Shown: positions 34,267-42,798, counted from the first letter of the stretch. The stretch: 64,000 nt of DNA from Schlegelella_A sp038231215 (GCA_038231215.1 JBBRLS010000021.1:1-64000), one strand, 5' to 3'. Notes: generated by a model not told the origin, from the sequence alone. Numbers and translations: made by a program.

Positions 34267-35966
34267 GACACGGAAGGGAAAGCGCGGCCGGACTCTTCGG
34301 CCGTGTAGTAGCCGAGCGCCAGGTCGCGCTCGACGGCGGCGCGCGGCCGCGCCGCGCTCGGCCCGAAGCCGCCGCCGCCCGGCGTCGAGACGGCGATCAC
34401 GTCGCCGGCGTGGATCTCGATGTCCTGGTCCTTCGACAGGTGCGGCGGCACGTAGCGCACGCCGTCGCGAATCACGGCGACGGTGTTGACGCCACCGGCC
34501 GAGCCGCCTTGCGCGCCGGGCGGGCCGGCACGGCCATGGTCCATCACCATCGAGACGCGCGCGTCGCCGCGGCGCAGCCGGATGCGGTAGTTGACGCCGA
34601 AGCCGCCGCGATGCTCGCCGGCGCCGCCCGAGCCTTCGTGCAGCGAGTACTCCTCGAACAGCACCGGATAGAGCTGCTCCATGATCTCGATCGGCGTCGT
34701 CTTCGAGATGCCGATCGTCGAGCAGCCGTTGCTGATGCCGTCACCGGCCGGGCTGCCGCCGTAGCCGCCGCCCGAGATCACGTACATGACGTAGGCGCGC
34801 TTCTTCAGCGGATCGAAGCCGCCGACGCCGAGGTTGCCGCTGGTGCCCGCCGGCGCGCCGAAGAGCTGCTCGGGGATCGCCTTGCCGAGCGCCGCGAACA
34901 CCGCTTCGGCGATGCGCTGGCTCACCTCGGCAGCGCAGCCCGAGACCGGCCGCGGATAGTGCGCGTAGAGAAAGGTGCCTTCGGGATCGACGATGTGCAG
35001 CGGCTCGAAGGTGCCGGCGTTGATCGCCGCTTCGGGAAATACGTGCTTGACGGCGAGATAGATCGACGAGCGCGTCGTCGCGATGACGCTGTTCATCGGC
35101 CCCTTGCACGGCGGCGACGAGCCGCTCATGTCGAACGACAGCGCCGCGAGTTCGACATCGCTGCCGCCCGTCTTCGTGATGAGCATGGCGATGCGCAAGG
35201 GCTCGTCGACGACGCCGTCGGAATCGACGAAGGCCTCGCCCTCATAGCTGCCGTCGGGAATCGTCGCGATCTTCTCGCGCATCTGTCGCGCGGCGCGACG
35301 CTTGAGCTCGACGACGGCGGCATCGACGGTGGCGTCGCCGTAGCGATCAAGCAAAGCGGCGAGGCGCTTCTCGCCGGTCGTGAGCGCAGCCGACTGGGCC
35401 TTGATGTCGCCGATGCGCTGGTCGGCGATGCGGATGTTCGACAGGATGATCGACAGGATTTCCTCGTCCATCACTCCTTGCTTGTAGAGCTTGACCGGCG
35501 GCAGGCGCAATCCTTCCTGCTCGACCTCGGTGGCGTTGGCCGAAAAGCCGCCCGGCACCATGCCGCCGGTGTCGGGCCAGTGGCCGGTGTTGGCGAGCCA
35601 GCACCAGAGCTTGCCTGCGCGAAAGAAGGGCTGCACGAACTTCACGTCCATGAGGTGCGTGCCGCCGAGATAGGGATCGTTGACGATGAAGACATCGCCG
35701 GGATGCAGCGCGATCTTCAACCGGTTCACCCGCTCGATCACCGCCTGCACCGTGAACTGCATGGTGCCGACGAACACCGGCAGGCCGAGCTCACCCTGGG
35801 CGATCAGCTCGCCGCTCTCGCGGTGATAGATGCCGTCGGAGCGGTCGAGCGCCTCGGCGATCACGGGGCTGAACGCGCTGCGCACGAACGCCAGGTCCAT
35901 TTCGTTGCAGACCTGCATCAGGCCGTTCTGCAGGACCGAAAGCGTGATCGGGTCGATCTTTGTCAT
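34263..35966 (-). CDS. hyuB: Hydantoinase B / N-methylhydantoinase-oxoprolinase family, beta subunit
   Basis: This encodes 567 aa of the HyuB family, the partner of HyuA in ATP-dependent opening of cyclic amides such as N-methylhydantoin or 5-oxoproline. Visible marks are MTKIDPITLSVLQNGLMQVCNEMDLAFVRSAFSPVIAEALDRSDGIYH, DVFIVNDPYLGGTHLMDVKFVQPFF, HWPDTGGMVPGGF and the terminal GGGGFGPSAARPRAAVERDLALGYYT. Separate A and B genes are the bacterial arrangement (fused in eukaryotic oxoprolinase). HyuA is encoded upstream with a 327-bp gap holding an inverted repeat. Close relatives also act as acetone or acetophenone carboxylases, so the substrate is not fixed. Confidence 0.92.
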   Translation of the reverse strand: MTKIDPITLSVLQNGLMQVCNEMDLAFVRSAFSPVIAEALDRSDGIYHRESGELIAQGELGLPVFVGTMQFTVQAVIERVNRLKIALHPGDVFIVNDPYLGGTHLMDVKFVQPFFRAGKLWCWLANTGHWPDTGGMVPGGFSANATEVEQEGLRLPPVKLYKQGVMDEEILSIILSNIRIADQRIGDIKAQSAALTTGEKRLAALLDRYGDATVDAAVVELKRRAARQMREKIATIPDGSYEGEAFVDSDGVVDEPLRIAMLITKTGGSDVELAALSFDMSGSSPPCKGPMNSVIATTRSSIYLAVKHVFPEAAINAGTFEPLHIVDPEGTFLYAHYPRPVSGCAAEVSQRIAEAVFAALGKAIPEQLFGAPAGTSGNLGVGGFDPLKKRAYVMYVISGGGYGGSPAGDGISNGCSTIGISKTTPIEIMEQLYPVLFEEYSLHEGSGGAGEHRGGFGVNYRIRLRRGDARVSMVMDHGRAGPPGAQGGSAGGVNTVAVIRDGVRYVPPHLSKDQDIEIHAGDVIAVSTPGGGGFGPSAARPRAAVERDLALGYYTAEESGRAFPSVS

Positions 35967-36036
35967 GTCGGCATTTTGCGCGTCAGATGCGCGTTCGCGT
36001 TCGCGCTCGCGGACGAGGGCATCGGGCGGCCGATTG

Positions 36037-36251
36037 CGCTCATGTCCCCCGAAACGCTGCTGCGCACCGTTTCTCCTCCTTTACTTCGCTCCATCGGCCA
36101 CCCGACACCCTCGCCCGAACCGGGACGCTCGCCGAAAGAGCAAGAGCAGGAAGGTGGCGAGCGGGTCGGTGGGGCGCTCTGCGCAGCGAGGTATTAGGAG
36201 GAGAAGGCGGCGCAGCCGCCTTCGGGGGACATGAGCGGAGCAGAGCGCCCC
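36037..36251. repeat. Pair of inverted palindromic units between hyuA and hyuB
   Basis: The 327-bp gap 35967-36293 carries no gene. Unit 1 at 36037-36090 and unit 2 at 36185-36237 are inverted copies: both contain CTCATGTCCCCCGAA, a small hairpin (GGCGGC...GCCGCC in unit 2, degraded in unit 1) and TTCTCCTCCT. Unit 2 also has an outer stem GGGGCGCTCTGC (36172-36183) pairing with its complement at 36240-36251. This looks like a mobile miniature palindrome, with no coding capacity. Confidence 0.8.
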
Positions 36252-36293
36252 GCCGGCCCGCTCGTCACGCCGACGGTCGCGAGAGTCAGTCGT

Positions 36294-38339
36294 TCAGACC
36301 GTCACGATCAGGTTGCCGATTGAATCGACCTCGACCCGGTTGCCCGGCTCGATCACCGTCGTGCAGTCGAGCTGCTCGACAATGGCCGGGCCTTCGAAGC
36401 GCGCCTCGATCGGCAAGTGCTCTCGCACGTAGACGGGTGTGTCGACCCAGCCGCCTTCGAACCACACCGGGCGTGTCGTGCGCCGGGCTTCGGCGAGCGA
36501 GGGCTTCGGCGATGCGCTGGCAATTGCGCGCAAGGACACGGCCTTGCGCTTGCCTATCACCGCGGTGTGCAGGTTGACGAGCACGGGCAGGATCTCCGGC
36601 AGCTCGACACCGAAGCGCTTCCAATACGCCGCGGCGAAGACGGAGCGCAGCGCGTCGAGCGTGATCGCGGCGGAGGCTATGGCCACGGGCAGGATGTGGC
36701 TCTGGCCCTGGAACTGCATGTCGGCGCGGTGCAGCGTGACGATGCGCTCTACGGCGACTTTCTCGCGCGCCAGCAGCGCGCGGCCACTCGCGACTTGCGC
36801 CGCGAAGACCTCGGCGATGCGCCCTTCGGCAATCGCCTCGAGCGGCTGGTTGACGGTGGCGACGAAGTCGTGGCGCAGGTCGGCAACGACGCAGCCGAGC
36901 GCGTTGGTGAGCCCCGGCCGCACCGGAATCAGCAGCTTGGGGATGCCGAGCTCGCGGGCCAACGCCGCCGCGTGCAGCGGCCCGGCGCCGCCGAAGGCGA
37001 AGAGCGAGAAGTCGCGCGGGTCGTGGCCGCGCGCCAGACTGACCATGCGGATCGCGCCGGCCATGCGGTCGTTGGCGACACGCACGATGGCGGCGGCCGC
37101 CTCGGTTGCATCGAGGCCGAGCGGCGCGCCGACCTGCGCGAGCAGCGCGGCGCGGATCGCGTCCATCGAGACGGCGTGCTCGACGGCAAGCAAGCGATCC
37201 GGGTCGAGCCGGCCGAGCACGAGGTTGGCGTCGGTGATGGTCGGCCGCGTGCCGCCGCGGCCGTAGCAGATCGGGCCGGGCGCAGCGCCCGCGCTCTCGG
37301 GGCCGACCTTCAACATGCCCGAGGCATCGACCGAGGCGATCGAGCCGCCGCCCGCGCCTATCGTGTGCACGTCGACCATGGGCACGTGGATCGGCATCGC
37401 GTACTCGAGCTCGAGGTCGCTCGACACCGAAGGCTGGCCGCCGAGCACGAGCGCGACGTCGCTCGAGGTGCCGCCCATGTCGTAGGTCACGACGTTGCCG
37501 AATTCGCCCGGCCGCGCACCCGCTTGCATCGCCGTCGCCGCCGCCGCGATCACCCCCGAGGCCGGCCCCGACATCACGGTGGCAACGGCGTGCTCGGCGA
37601 CGATGCTCGACGACACCGTGCCGCCGTTGCCCTGCATCACGAGCAGCTCGCGCGCGAAGCCGCGCGCACGCAGCTCGCCTTGCAGGCGCTCGATGTAGCG
37701 ATGCAGCACCGGCTGGATCGCAGCGTTGACGGCCGCCGTCGTGCCGCGCTCGTACTCGCGGTATTCGGCGACGATCGTGTGGCCCGCCGTGACATAGCGG
37801 TTCGGCCAGAGGCCGCGCACGATCTCGGCGGCGCGCGCTTCGTGGTCGGGATTGATGTAGCTGTGCAGGAAGTGAATGACGACGCTTTCGGCGCCGAGCG
37901 CGATCAGTTGCCGCGCCGCCGCCGCGACCTGCGCTTCGTCGAGTGGCACCAGCACCTGGCCCTCGGCATCGACCCGCTCGTCGACCTCGAGGCGCAGGCG
38001 CCGCTCGATCAGTGGCACGAACTTTCCCTTCAACCCGTACGGCGTCGGCCGCGTGCGCCGGCCGAGCTCGAGCACGTCGCGAAAGCCGCGCGTCGTGATA
38101 AGGCCGACGCTCGCGATCTTGCGCTCGAGCATGGCGTTGGTCGTCGTCGTCGTGCCGTGCACGATCGCCTCGAGGCCGGCCGGATCGACGCCCGCGGCGT
38201 CGAGCGCCGCGAGCACGCCGAAGGCCTGGTTCGGGGCAGTCGTCGGCACCTTGGCGATGCGCACCTCGCCGCTCTCGTCGTCGACGACGATCAGGTCGGT
38301 GAAGGTGCCGCCGACGTCAATGCCTGCGATGCGACTCAT
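36294..38339 (-). CDS. hyuA: Hydantoinase A / N-methylhydantoinase-oxoprolinase family, alpha (ATPase) subunit
   Basis: This encodes 681 aa from ATG 38339; the open frame upstream to 38444 belongs to the methyltransferase region. The actin-like ATP-binding start MSRIAGIDVGGTFTDLIVVDD is diagnostic. It continues with IVHGTTTTTNAMLERKIASVGLITTRGFRDVLELGRRTRPTPYGL, MSGPASGVIAAAA, TYDMGGTSSDVALV and FGGAGPLHAAALARELGIPKLLIPVRPGLTNALGCVVADLRHDF. It supplies ATP for opening cyclic amides with HyuB. It is longer than needed for an acetone carboxylase beta subunit match to be excluded. It lies 16 bp after the methyltransferase gene stop. Confidence 0.93.
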   Translation of the reverse strand: MSRIAGIDVGGTFTDLIVVDDESGEVRIAKVPTTAPNQAFGVLAALDAAGVDPAGLEAIVHGTTTTTNAMLERKIASVGLITTRGFRDVLELGRRTRPTPYGLKGKFVPLIERRLRLEVDERVDAEGQVLVPLDEAQVAAAARQLIALGAESVVIHFLHSYINPDHEARAAEIVRGLWPNRYVTAGHTIVAEYREYERGTTAAVNAAIQPVLHRYIERLQGELRARGFARELLVMQGNGGTVSSSIVAEHAVATVMSGPASGVIAAAATAMQAGARPGEFGNVVTYDMGGTSSDVALVLGGQPSVSSDLELEYAMPIHVPMVDVHTIGAGGGSIASVDASGMLKVGPESAGAAPGPICYGRGGTRPTITDANLVLGRLDPDRLLAVEHAVSMDAIRAALLAQVGAPLGLDATEAAAAIVRVANDRMAGAIRMVSLARGHDPRDFSLFAFGGAGPLHAAALARELGIPKLLIPVRPGLTNALGCVVADLRHDFVATVNQPLEAIAEGRIAEVFAAQVASGRALLAREKVAVERIVTLHRADMQFQGQSHILPVAIASAAITLDALRSVFAAAYWKRFGVELPEILPVLVNLHTAVIGKRKAVSLRAIASASPKPSLAEARRTTRPVWFEGGWVDTPVYVREHLPIEARFEGPAIVEQLDCTTVIEPGNRVEVDSIGNLIVTV

Positions 38340-38355
38340 CGCCGGGCGCGCTCCG

Positions 38356-39174
38356 TCATTTGCCCACGACGACGACGTGCGCCTGGATCTTGCCGTCGAC
38401 CGGCCCGCTGCCGAAGCGCGCGGCGAGCTCTCGTTCCGCTGCATCGGTGCACGTCTCGAGCTTGGCCTTGTCGCGTGCCTCGATCTCGTTGCGCCATGGC
38501 GTGCCCTGGCAATAGGCCATCGCCGGCAAGCGCGCCGAGGCGGCGCGGCTGCGCGCGCTGACGGTGACCATCTCCGGCGCAGCGTCGAAGCCGCCTCGCT
38601 TCAGATCCTCTGCGATGGTGGCGAGCTCGTGGTAGCCGTGCGGCACGCGCGACATGAAGCGTGGCGGATCGTCGGGGAAAACCGACTGCAAGGCCGTCAT
38701 CACGGCGTCGGCGAATTCGTTCTCTGCGATGCGGTCCCAGGCGTTGAAGAGAAAGCTGCCGCCCGGCGCGAGCACGCGGCGCGCCTCAGCGAACGCCTTC
38801 GCCCTGTCGGGAAAGAACATGACGCCGAACTGGCAGACGACGGCATCGAAGCTCTCGTCGGCGAACGGCAGTTGCATCGCGTCGGCCTGCCGCCACTGCA
38901 CCGGCCTTGCCGTTCCCACCACTGCCGCCTGGTCGAGCATCGCCTGGTTGAGATCGGTTGCGACGATGCTCGTGCCCTCGGGCAGCAGCGCCGCCATGCC
39001 CCGCGTGACCACTCCGGTGCCGGCCGCGATCTCGAGCACGCGCCGCGGCGCGCTCGCCACGACGCGCGCCGCCAGATCGTCGGCGTAGGGCTGGAAGATG
39101 AGCGGCACGAGCAGCGTCTCGTACAGCCTGGGAATCGATCCGGCGAAGAGGGTGTCGGTGGCGGGCGCATTCAT
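38356..39174 (-). CDS. Class I SAM-dependent methyltransferase
   Basis: This encodes 272 aa from ATG 39174 with GAGGA about 8 bases before it. The Rossmann methyltransferase motifs are VLEIAAGTGVVTRGMAALLPEGTSIVATDLNQAMLDQAA (motifs I and II), QADAMQLPFADESFDAVVCQFGVMFFPDRAKAFAEARRVLAPGGSFLFNAWD (post-I to III). This is the UbiE/Methyltransf_11 group acting on small molecules. The substrate is not inferable. It is placed between the second Liv cluster and hyuA on the same strand, so it may modify a compound of that pathway. Confidence 0.88.
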   Translation of the reverse strand: MNAPATDTLFAGSIPRLYETLLVPLIFQPYADDLAARVVASAPRRVLEIAAGTGVVTRGMAALLPEGTSIVATDLNQAMLDQAAVVGTARPVQWRQADAMQLPFADESFDAVVCQFGVMFFPDRAKAFAEARRVLAPGGSFLFNAWDRIAENEFADAVMTALQSVFPDDPPRFMSRVPHGYHELATIAEDLKRGGFDAAPEMVTVSARSRAASARLPAMAYCQGTPWRNEIEARDKAKLETCTDAAERELAARFGSGPVDGKIQAHVVVVGK

Positions 39175-39203
39175 GTGTCGATCCTCGGCGGAATTGATCC
39201 GGC

Positions 39204-39929
39204 TTATACGCTCAGGTGCGTGCGCAGCATCGTCTCGTCGCTCATCAGTGCCTCCATCGTGCCGTCGAACTTCACCTCGCCCTTTTCGAGGACGACGGCG
39301 CGATCGGACACGAGCCGCGCGAAGTGCAGGTTCTGCTCGGAAAGCAGGACCGCGACGCCGGCTGCCTTCAACGACGCGATCATGCGCGCCATCTCCTCGA
39401 CGATGATGGGCGCCACGCCTTCCGAAGGCTCGTCGAGCAGCACGAGGTAGGGGTTGCCCATCAGCGTACGCGCGACGGTGAGCATCTGCTGCTCGCCCCC
39501 ACTCATGCGGCCGCCGGGCCGGTCGGGCATCGCGCCCAGGTTCGGAAAGAGCGCGTAGAGCCGCTCGGGCGTCCAGGCGGCCTGACCGTCGCGCGGCGGC
39601 TGGCGTGCCACGGCGAGGTTCTCGCGCACCGTGAGGTCGGTGAAGATGCGCCGGTCCTCGGGCACCCAGCCGAGGCCGAGGCGGCCGATGCGATACGCCG
39701 GCAAGGCCGAGATGTCGCGGCCGCGGAAGGCGATGCGGCCGCGCTTCTTGGCCATCAGCCCCATGATGGCCTTCATCGTCGTCGACTTGCCGGCGCCGTT
39801 GCGCCCGACCAGCGCCACGCACTCGCCGACGCCGACCGCCAGGCTCACGCCGTAGAGGATCTGCGCCTGGCCGTACCAGGCGTCGAGGGAGTCGACCTCG
39901 AGCATCGCGGTCGTTGTCATCCCGGGCAT
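39204..39929 (-). CDS. livF: Second Liv-type ABC importer ATPase (LivF-like)
   Basis: This encodes 241 aa if started at ATG 39929; ATGs at 39920 and 39905 give MTTTAMLEVDS and MLEVDSLDAWYGQAQ, the last being the natural domain start. Walker A is GRNGAGKSTTMKAIMG, then WVPEDRRIFTDLTVRENLAVA, signature MSGGEQQMLTVARTLM, Walker B LVLLDEPSEGVAP and LLSEQNLHFARLVSDRAVVLEKG. The two upstream ATGs lie within half-units of repeat A, so the extra N-terminal residues may be repeat-derived. It is part of the second Liv operon. Confidence 0.92.
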   Translation of the reverse strand: MPGMTTTAMLEVDSLDAWYGQAQILYGVSLAVGVGECVALVGRNGAGKSTTMKAIMGLMAKKRGRIAFRGRDISALPAYRIGRLGLGWVPEDRRIFTDLTVRENLAVARQPPRDGQAAWTPERLYALFPNLGAMPDRPGGRMSGGEQQMLTVARTLMGNPYLVLLDEPSEGVAPIIVEEMARMIASLKAAGVAVLLSEQNLHFARLVSDRAVVLEKGEVKFDGTMEALMSDETMLRTHLSV

Positions 39930-39965
39930 GCCTCGACCCTTGTCATCCTCAGCGCGCCTCGACCC
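39914..39965. repeat. Two tandem half-units of repeat A, 26 bp each
   Basis: TTGTCATCCCGGGCATGCCTCGACCC style units at 39914-39939 and 39940-39965 run directly into the left arm of full copy 6. They overlap the 5' end of the LivF-like gene and contain its two upstream candidate ATG codons. Confidence 0.85.
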
Positions 39966-39966
39966 T

Positions 39967-40035
39967 TGTCATCCTGAGCGCAGCGAAGGATCTCTTCGTG
40001 CGGCCTCGAGATCCTTCGCTTCGCTCAGGATGACA
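39967..40035. repeat. Palindromic repeat A, copy 6
   Basis: A canonical copy with left arm TTGTCATCCTGAGCGCAGCG and matching right arm GCTTCGCTCAGGATGACAG. On the minus strand it is read as the last 20 or so residues and stop codon of the LivG-like gene. Confidence 0.95.
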
Positions 40036-40850
40036 GCTTCTCCGAAGGTCGTGCCGCCGCCGAAGTAGACCTCACGCACCCTGGCGTCGTCGCGCACTTC
40101 CGCCGGCGTCCCTTCGGCGATGAGTTTGCCGCGGGCGAGCACGATGATGCGATCGGCGTGCGCGAACACGACGTCCATGCTGTGCTCGGTGAAGAGCACG
40201 CCGATCGACTGCTCGCGCGAGAGCTGGCGCGCCAGGGCCATCAATTCGTTTCGCTCGCGCGGCGCCATGCCGGCGGTCGGCTCGTCCATCAACAGCAGGC
40301 GCGGCCGGTGCGCCAGCGCGATCGCCAGCTCGACGCGCTTGACATCGCCGTAGGCGAGCACGCTGGTCGCGCGATCGGCCTGCGCCGCCATGCCGACGCT
40401 GTCGAGCAAGGCGATCGCCTCGTCGCGGAACTGCGTGCGCGCCGGTCGCCAGAAGCCGAACACGCGGCCGGCGTGCGAGAGCAGCGCGAGCTGCACGTTC
40501 TCGACGACGGTGAGCGAAGCGAAGGTCTCGGCGATCTGGAAAGTGCGGCCCACACCCTGGCGCCAGATCGCCTCGGGCCGCAGGCCGACGAGCTCGGTGC
40601 CGTCGAGCATCACCGAGCCGGCGTCGGGCGCGAGCTGGCCGCCGACCATATTGAAGCAGGTCGTCTTGCCCGCGCCGTTGGGCCCGATCAGCGCGAGCAT
40701 CTCGCCGGCGGCGAGCGAGAAGCTCACGTCGGCGACAGCGCGCACGCCGCCGAAAGACTTCGACAGGCCACGCACGACCAGCAGCGGCGTTACTTCTCCC
40801 TCTCCCGCTGGCGGGAGGGGGTGAGAGTGAGGGTGGTCCAGGCGCGCCAC
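39969..40850 (-). CDS. livG: Second Liv-type ABC importer ATPase (LivG-like), repeat-encoded at both ends
   Basis: This encodes 293 aa from a GTG at 40850. The domain proper begins at about residue 20 (TPLLVVRGLSKSFGGVRAVADVSF) and has Walker A GPNGAGKTTCFNMVGGQL, RQGVGRTFQIAETFASLTVVENVQLALL, LAYGDVKRVELAIALAHRP, Walker B LLLMDEPTAGMAPRERNEL and FTEHSMDVVFAHADRIIVLARG. LivG normally ends soon after VREVYFG. Here it runs on through GGTTFGEAVILSEAKDL to DPSLRSG, the translation of repeat A copy 6. The first 18 residues (HPHSHPLPPAGEGE) are the translation of repeat B. No ATG precedes the domain, so the start is uncertain. Confidence 0.9.
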   Translation of the reverse strand: MARLDHPHSHPLPPAGEGEVTPLLVVRGLSKSFGGVRAVADVSFSLAAGEMLALIGPNGAGKTTCFNMVGGQLAPDAGSVMLDGTELVGLRPEAIWRQGVGRTFQIAETFASLTVVENVQLALLSHAGRVFGFWRPARTQFRDEAIALLDSVGMAAQADRATSVLAYGDVKRVELAIALAHRPRLLLMDEPTAGMAPRERNELMALARQLSREQSIGVLFTEHSMDVVFAHADRIIVLARGKLIAEGTPAEVRDDARVREVYFGGGTTFGEAVILSEAKDLEAARRDPSLRSG

Positions 40851-40897
40851 CGCAGCCCCTCACCCCAGCCCTCTCCCCGCGGCGCGGGGAGAGGGAG
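40796..40897. repeat. Palindromic repeat B, two units
   Basis: Unit 1 at 40796-40819 is a hairpin CCCTCTCCCGC / GCGGGAGGGGG; unit 2 at 40869-40897 is CCCTCTCCCCGC / GCGGGGAGAGGG. Both are flanked by GGTGAGAG or CACCCCAG tails, a layout found in many Proteobacteria between genes. Here the units span the junction of the livG-like and livHM genes and both are translated. Confidence 0.9.
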
Positions 40898-42791
40898 TGG
40901 AGACGCCGTCATCGTCGCGGATGAAGACGCGCTTCAAGCCGCCGGCGACGCCGAGTGGAAAGACGAGCACCAGCGCGAGCATGACGATGCCGAGCAGGGC
41001 TCGCCAGTAGTCGGTCTGCCGCGCCACCGTGTCCTGCAGCCAGGTGAAGAGCGCGCCGCCGACCCACGGACCGGAGACGGCCTGCACACCGCCGAGCAGC
41101 ACCATGACCAGGCCGTCGACCGACTTGCCGACGCCCAGCGTCTCGGGCGAGATCGTTCCTTTCGCGAAGGCGAACAACGACCCGGCGAGCCCGGCGATCG
41201 TGCCGGCGACGACGAAGGCCGCCCACTGCAAGCGCGGCAGCCGAATGCCGATCGCCGCGGCGCGCAGCGGCGAATCGCGGCCGGCGCGCAGGGCCAGGCC
41301 GAACGGCGCGTGCAGCATGCGCACGAGCAGACCGCCGCCAGCGATCGTGCAGGCGAGCGTCAGCAGGTAGTACGCCGGCTTGGGAGCGAGCCAGGCCGAA
41401 GGCCAGATGCCGACCAGGCCGTTGCTGCCGCCAGTCAGCGCGTCCCACTGGAAGACGACCGACCAGACGATCTGCGCGAAGGCGAGCGTCAGCATCGCCA
41501 GGTAGACGCCCGAGAGGCGCACGCAGAACCAGCCGAACACGAAGGCGCCGAGCGCCGCGAGCAGCGGCGCGAGCAGCAGCGACGCCTCCATCGGCAAGCC
41601 AAGCGCCTTGAAGCACAGCGCCGCGCCGTACGCGCCGAGACCGAAGTAGGCGGCGTGGCCGAACGAATGCATACCGGCCGGTCCCATCAGGAAGTGCAGG
41701 CTGGCCGCGAAGAGCACCGCGATGAGCACGTCGATCATCAGCACGACGGCGTACGGTGCCGACGCGTTGAGCAGTGCGACGAGCACCAGCGCCGCGAGCG
41801 CGACCCAGCCGGCGCGCCGCCACACGGCCGGCAAGGGCCGCAGCGGCTGCTCGATCGCGCCCTCGCCGCGCGCTACGGCCTGCGGCTTGCCGAACAGTCC
41901 CCACGGCCGCCACACGAGAACGACCGCCATCACCAGGAACTCGGCGACGAGGGTGAGCTTGCTGAGCGGAAACGGCGCGCCGAAGACGTCGATCGATCCG
42001 GCGGCGATGCAGAAGGCCTTGACCATCGCGATCAGCACCGCCGCGACGAAAGCGCCGACGATCGAGCCCATGCCGCCCACGACGACGACGACGAAGGCCT
42101 CGCCGATCAGCGCCAGGTCGAGATTGAGGTTGGCCGGCTCGTGCGGCATCTGCAGCGCGCCGCCGAGCGCGGCGAGAAAGGTGCCGAGCGCGAACACCGA
42201 AGTGAAGAGCCAGCGCTGGTTGACGCCGAGCGCGCCGACCATCTCGCGGTCCTGCGTGGCGGCGCGCACGAGCAGGCCCCAGCGCGTCTTGGTGAGCAGC
42301 AGCCAGAGCGCGCCGAGCACGACCGGGCCGACGAAGATCGAGAACACGTCGTAGCTCGGGAAGAGCTTGCCGAGCACGTCGACCGCGCCCTTCATGGCCG
42401 GCGCCTTCGGACCGAGCAGGTCTTCCGAACCCCACATCCAGAGGGCCGCGTCGCGGATCACGAGGACGAGCGCGAAGGTGGCGAGCAACTGGTACAGCTC
42501 GGGCGCGGCGTAGAGCCGACGCAGCACCAGCATTTCGATCGCCGAGCCGAGCAAGGCGACGAGCAGCGCGGCGAGCAGGACGCCGCCCCACCAGCCGAGC
42601 GGCCCGATGCCGGCGAAGGCCTGCGCCAGCGACACCGCTGCGTAGAGCCCGAGCATGTAGAACGAGCCGTGCGCGAAATTGACGACGCGCGTCACGCCGA
42701 AGATCAGCGACAGGCCGCTGCCGACGAGAAAGAGCGCCGAGGCCGAGGCCAGACCGGTGAGGATCTGGAGGACGACGGCCGAGAGCGACAT
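40860..42791 (-). CDS. Fused LivH-LivM permease of the second Liv-type ABC importer
   Basis: This encodes 643 aa combining two permeases that are separate in the first Liv cluster. Residues 1-300 are LivH-like: GSGLSLIFGVTRVVNFAHGSFYMLGLYAAVSL, VLRRLYAAPELYQLLATFALVLVIRDAALWMWG, RAATQDREMVGALGVNQRWLFTSVFALGTFLAALGG. Residues 340-625 are LivM-like: FAASLHFLMGPAGMHSFGHAAYFGLGAYGAALCFK, LRAGRDSPLRAAAIGIRLPRLQWAAFVVAGTIAGLAGSLFAF and MVLLGGVQAVSGPWVGGALFTWLQDTV. The last 13 residues STPSPRAAGRGLG and the stop are translated from repeat B. It lies 7 bp after the binding-protein gene. Confidence 0.93.
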   Translation of the reverse strand: MSLSAVVLQILTGLASASALFLVGSGLSLIFGVTRVVNFAHGSFYMLGLYAAVSLAQAFAGIGPLGWWGGVLLAALLVALLGSAIEMLVLRRLYAAPELYQLLATFALVLVIRDAALWMWGSEDLLGPKAPAMKGAVDVLGKLFPSYDVFSIFVGPVVLGALWLLLTKTRWGLLVRAATQDREMVGALGVNQRWLFTSVFALGTFLAALGGALQMPHEPANLNLDLALIGEAFVVVVVGGMGSIVGAFVAAVLIAMVKAFCIAAGSIDVFGAPFPLSKLTLVAEFLVMAVVLVWRPWGLFGKPQAVARGEGAIEQPLRPLPAVWRRAGWVALAALVLVALLNASAPYAVVLMIDVLIAVLFAASLHFLMGPAGMHSFGHAAYFGLGAYGAALCFKALGLPMEASLLLAPLLAALGAFVFGWFCVRLSGVYLAMLTLAFAQIVWSVVFQWDALTGGSNGLVGIWPSAWLAPKPAYYLLTLACTIAGGGLLVRMLHAPFGLALRAGRDSPLRAAAIGIRLPRLQWAAFVVAGTIAGLAGSLFAFAKGTISPETLGVGKSVDGLVMVLLGGVQAVSGPWVGGALFTWLQDTVARQTDYWRALLGIVMLALVLVFPLGVAGGLKRVFIRDDDGVSTPSPRAAGRGLG

Positions 42792-42798
42792 CGTCGCT

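Noticed and set aside
36417..38561. A 714-codon open frame opposite hyuA
   Set aside because: Antisense shadow of a well-supported hyuA gene.
39914..40035. CRISPR-like array of short direct repeats
   Set aside because: The 26-bp units are contiguous with no unique spacers and belong to repeat A; no cas genes are present.
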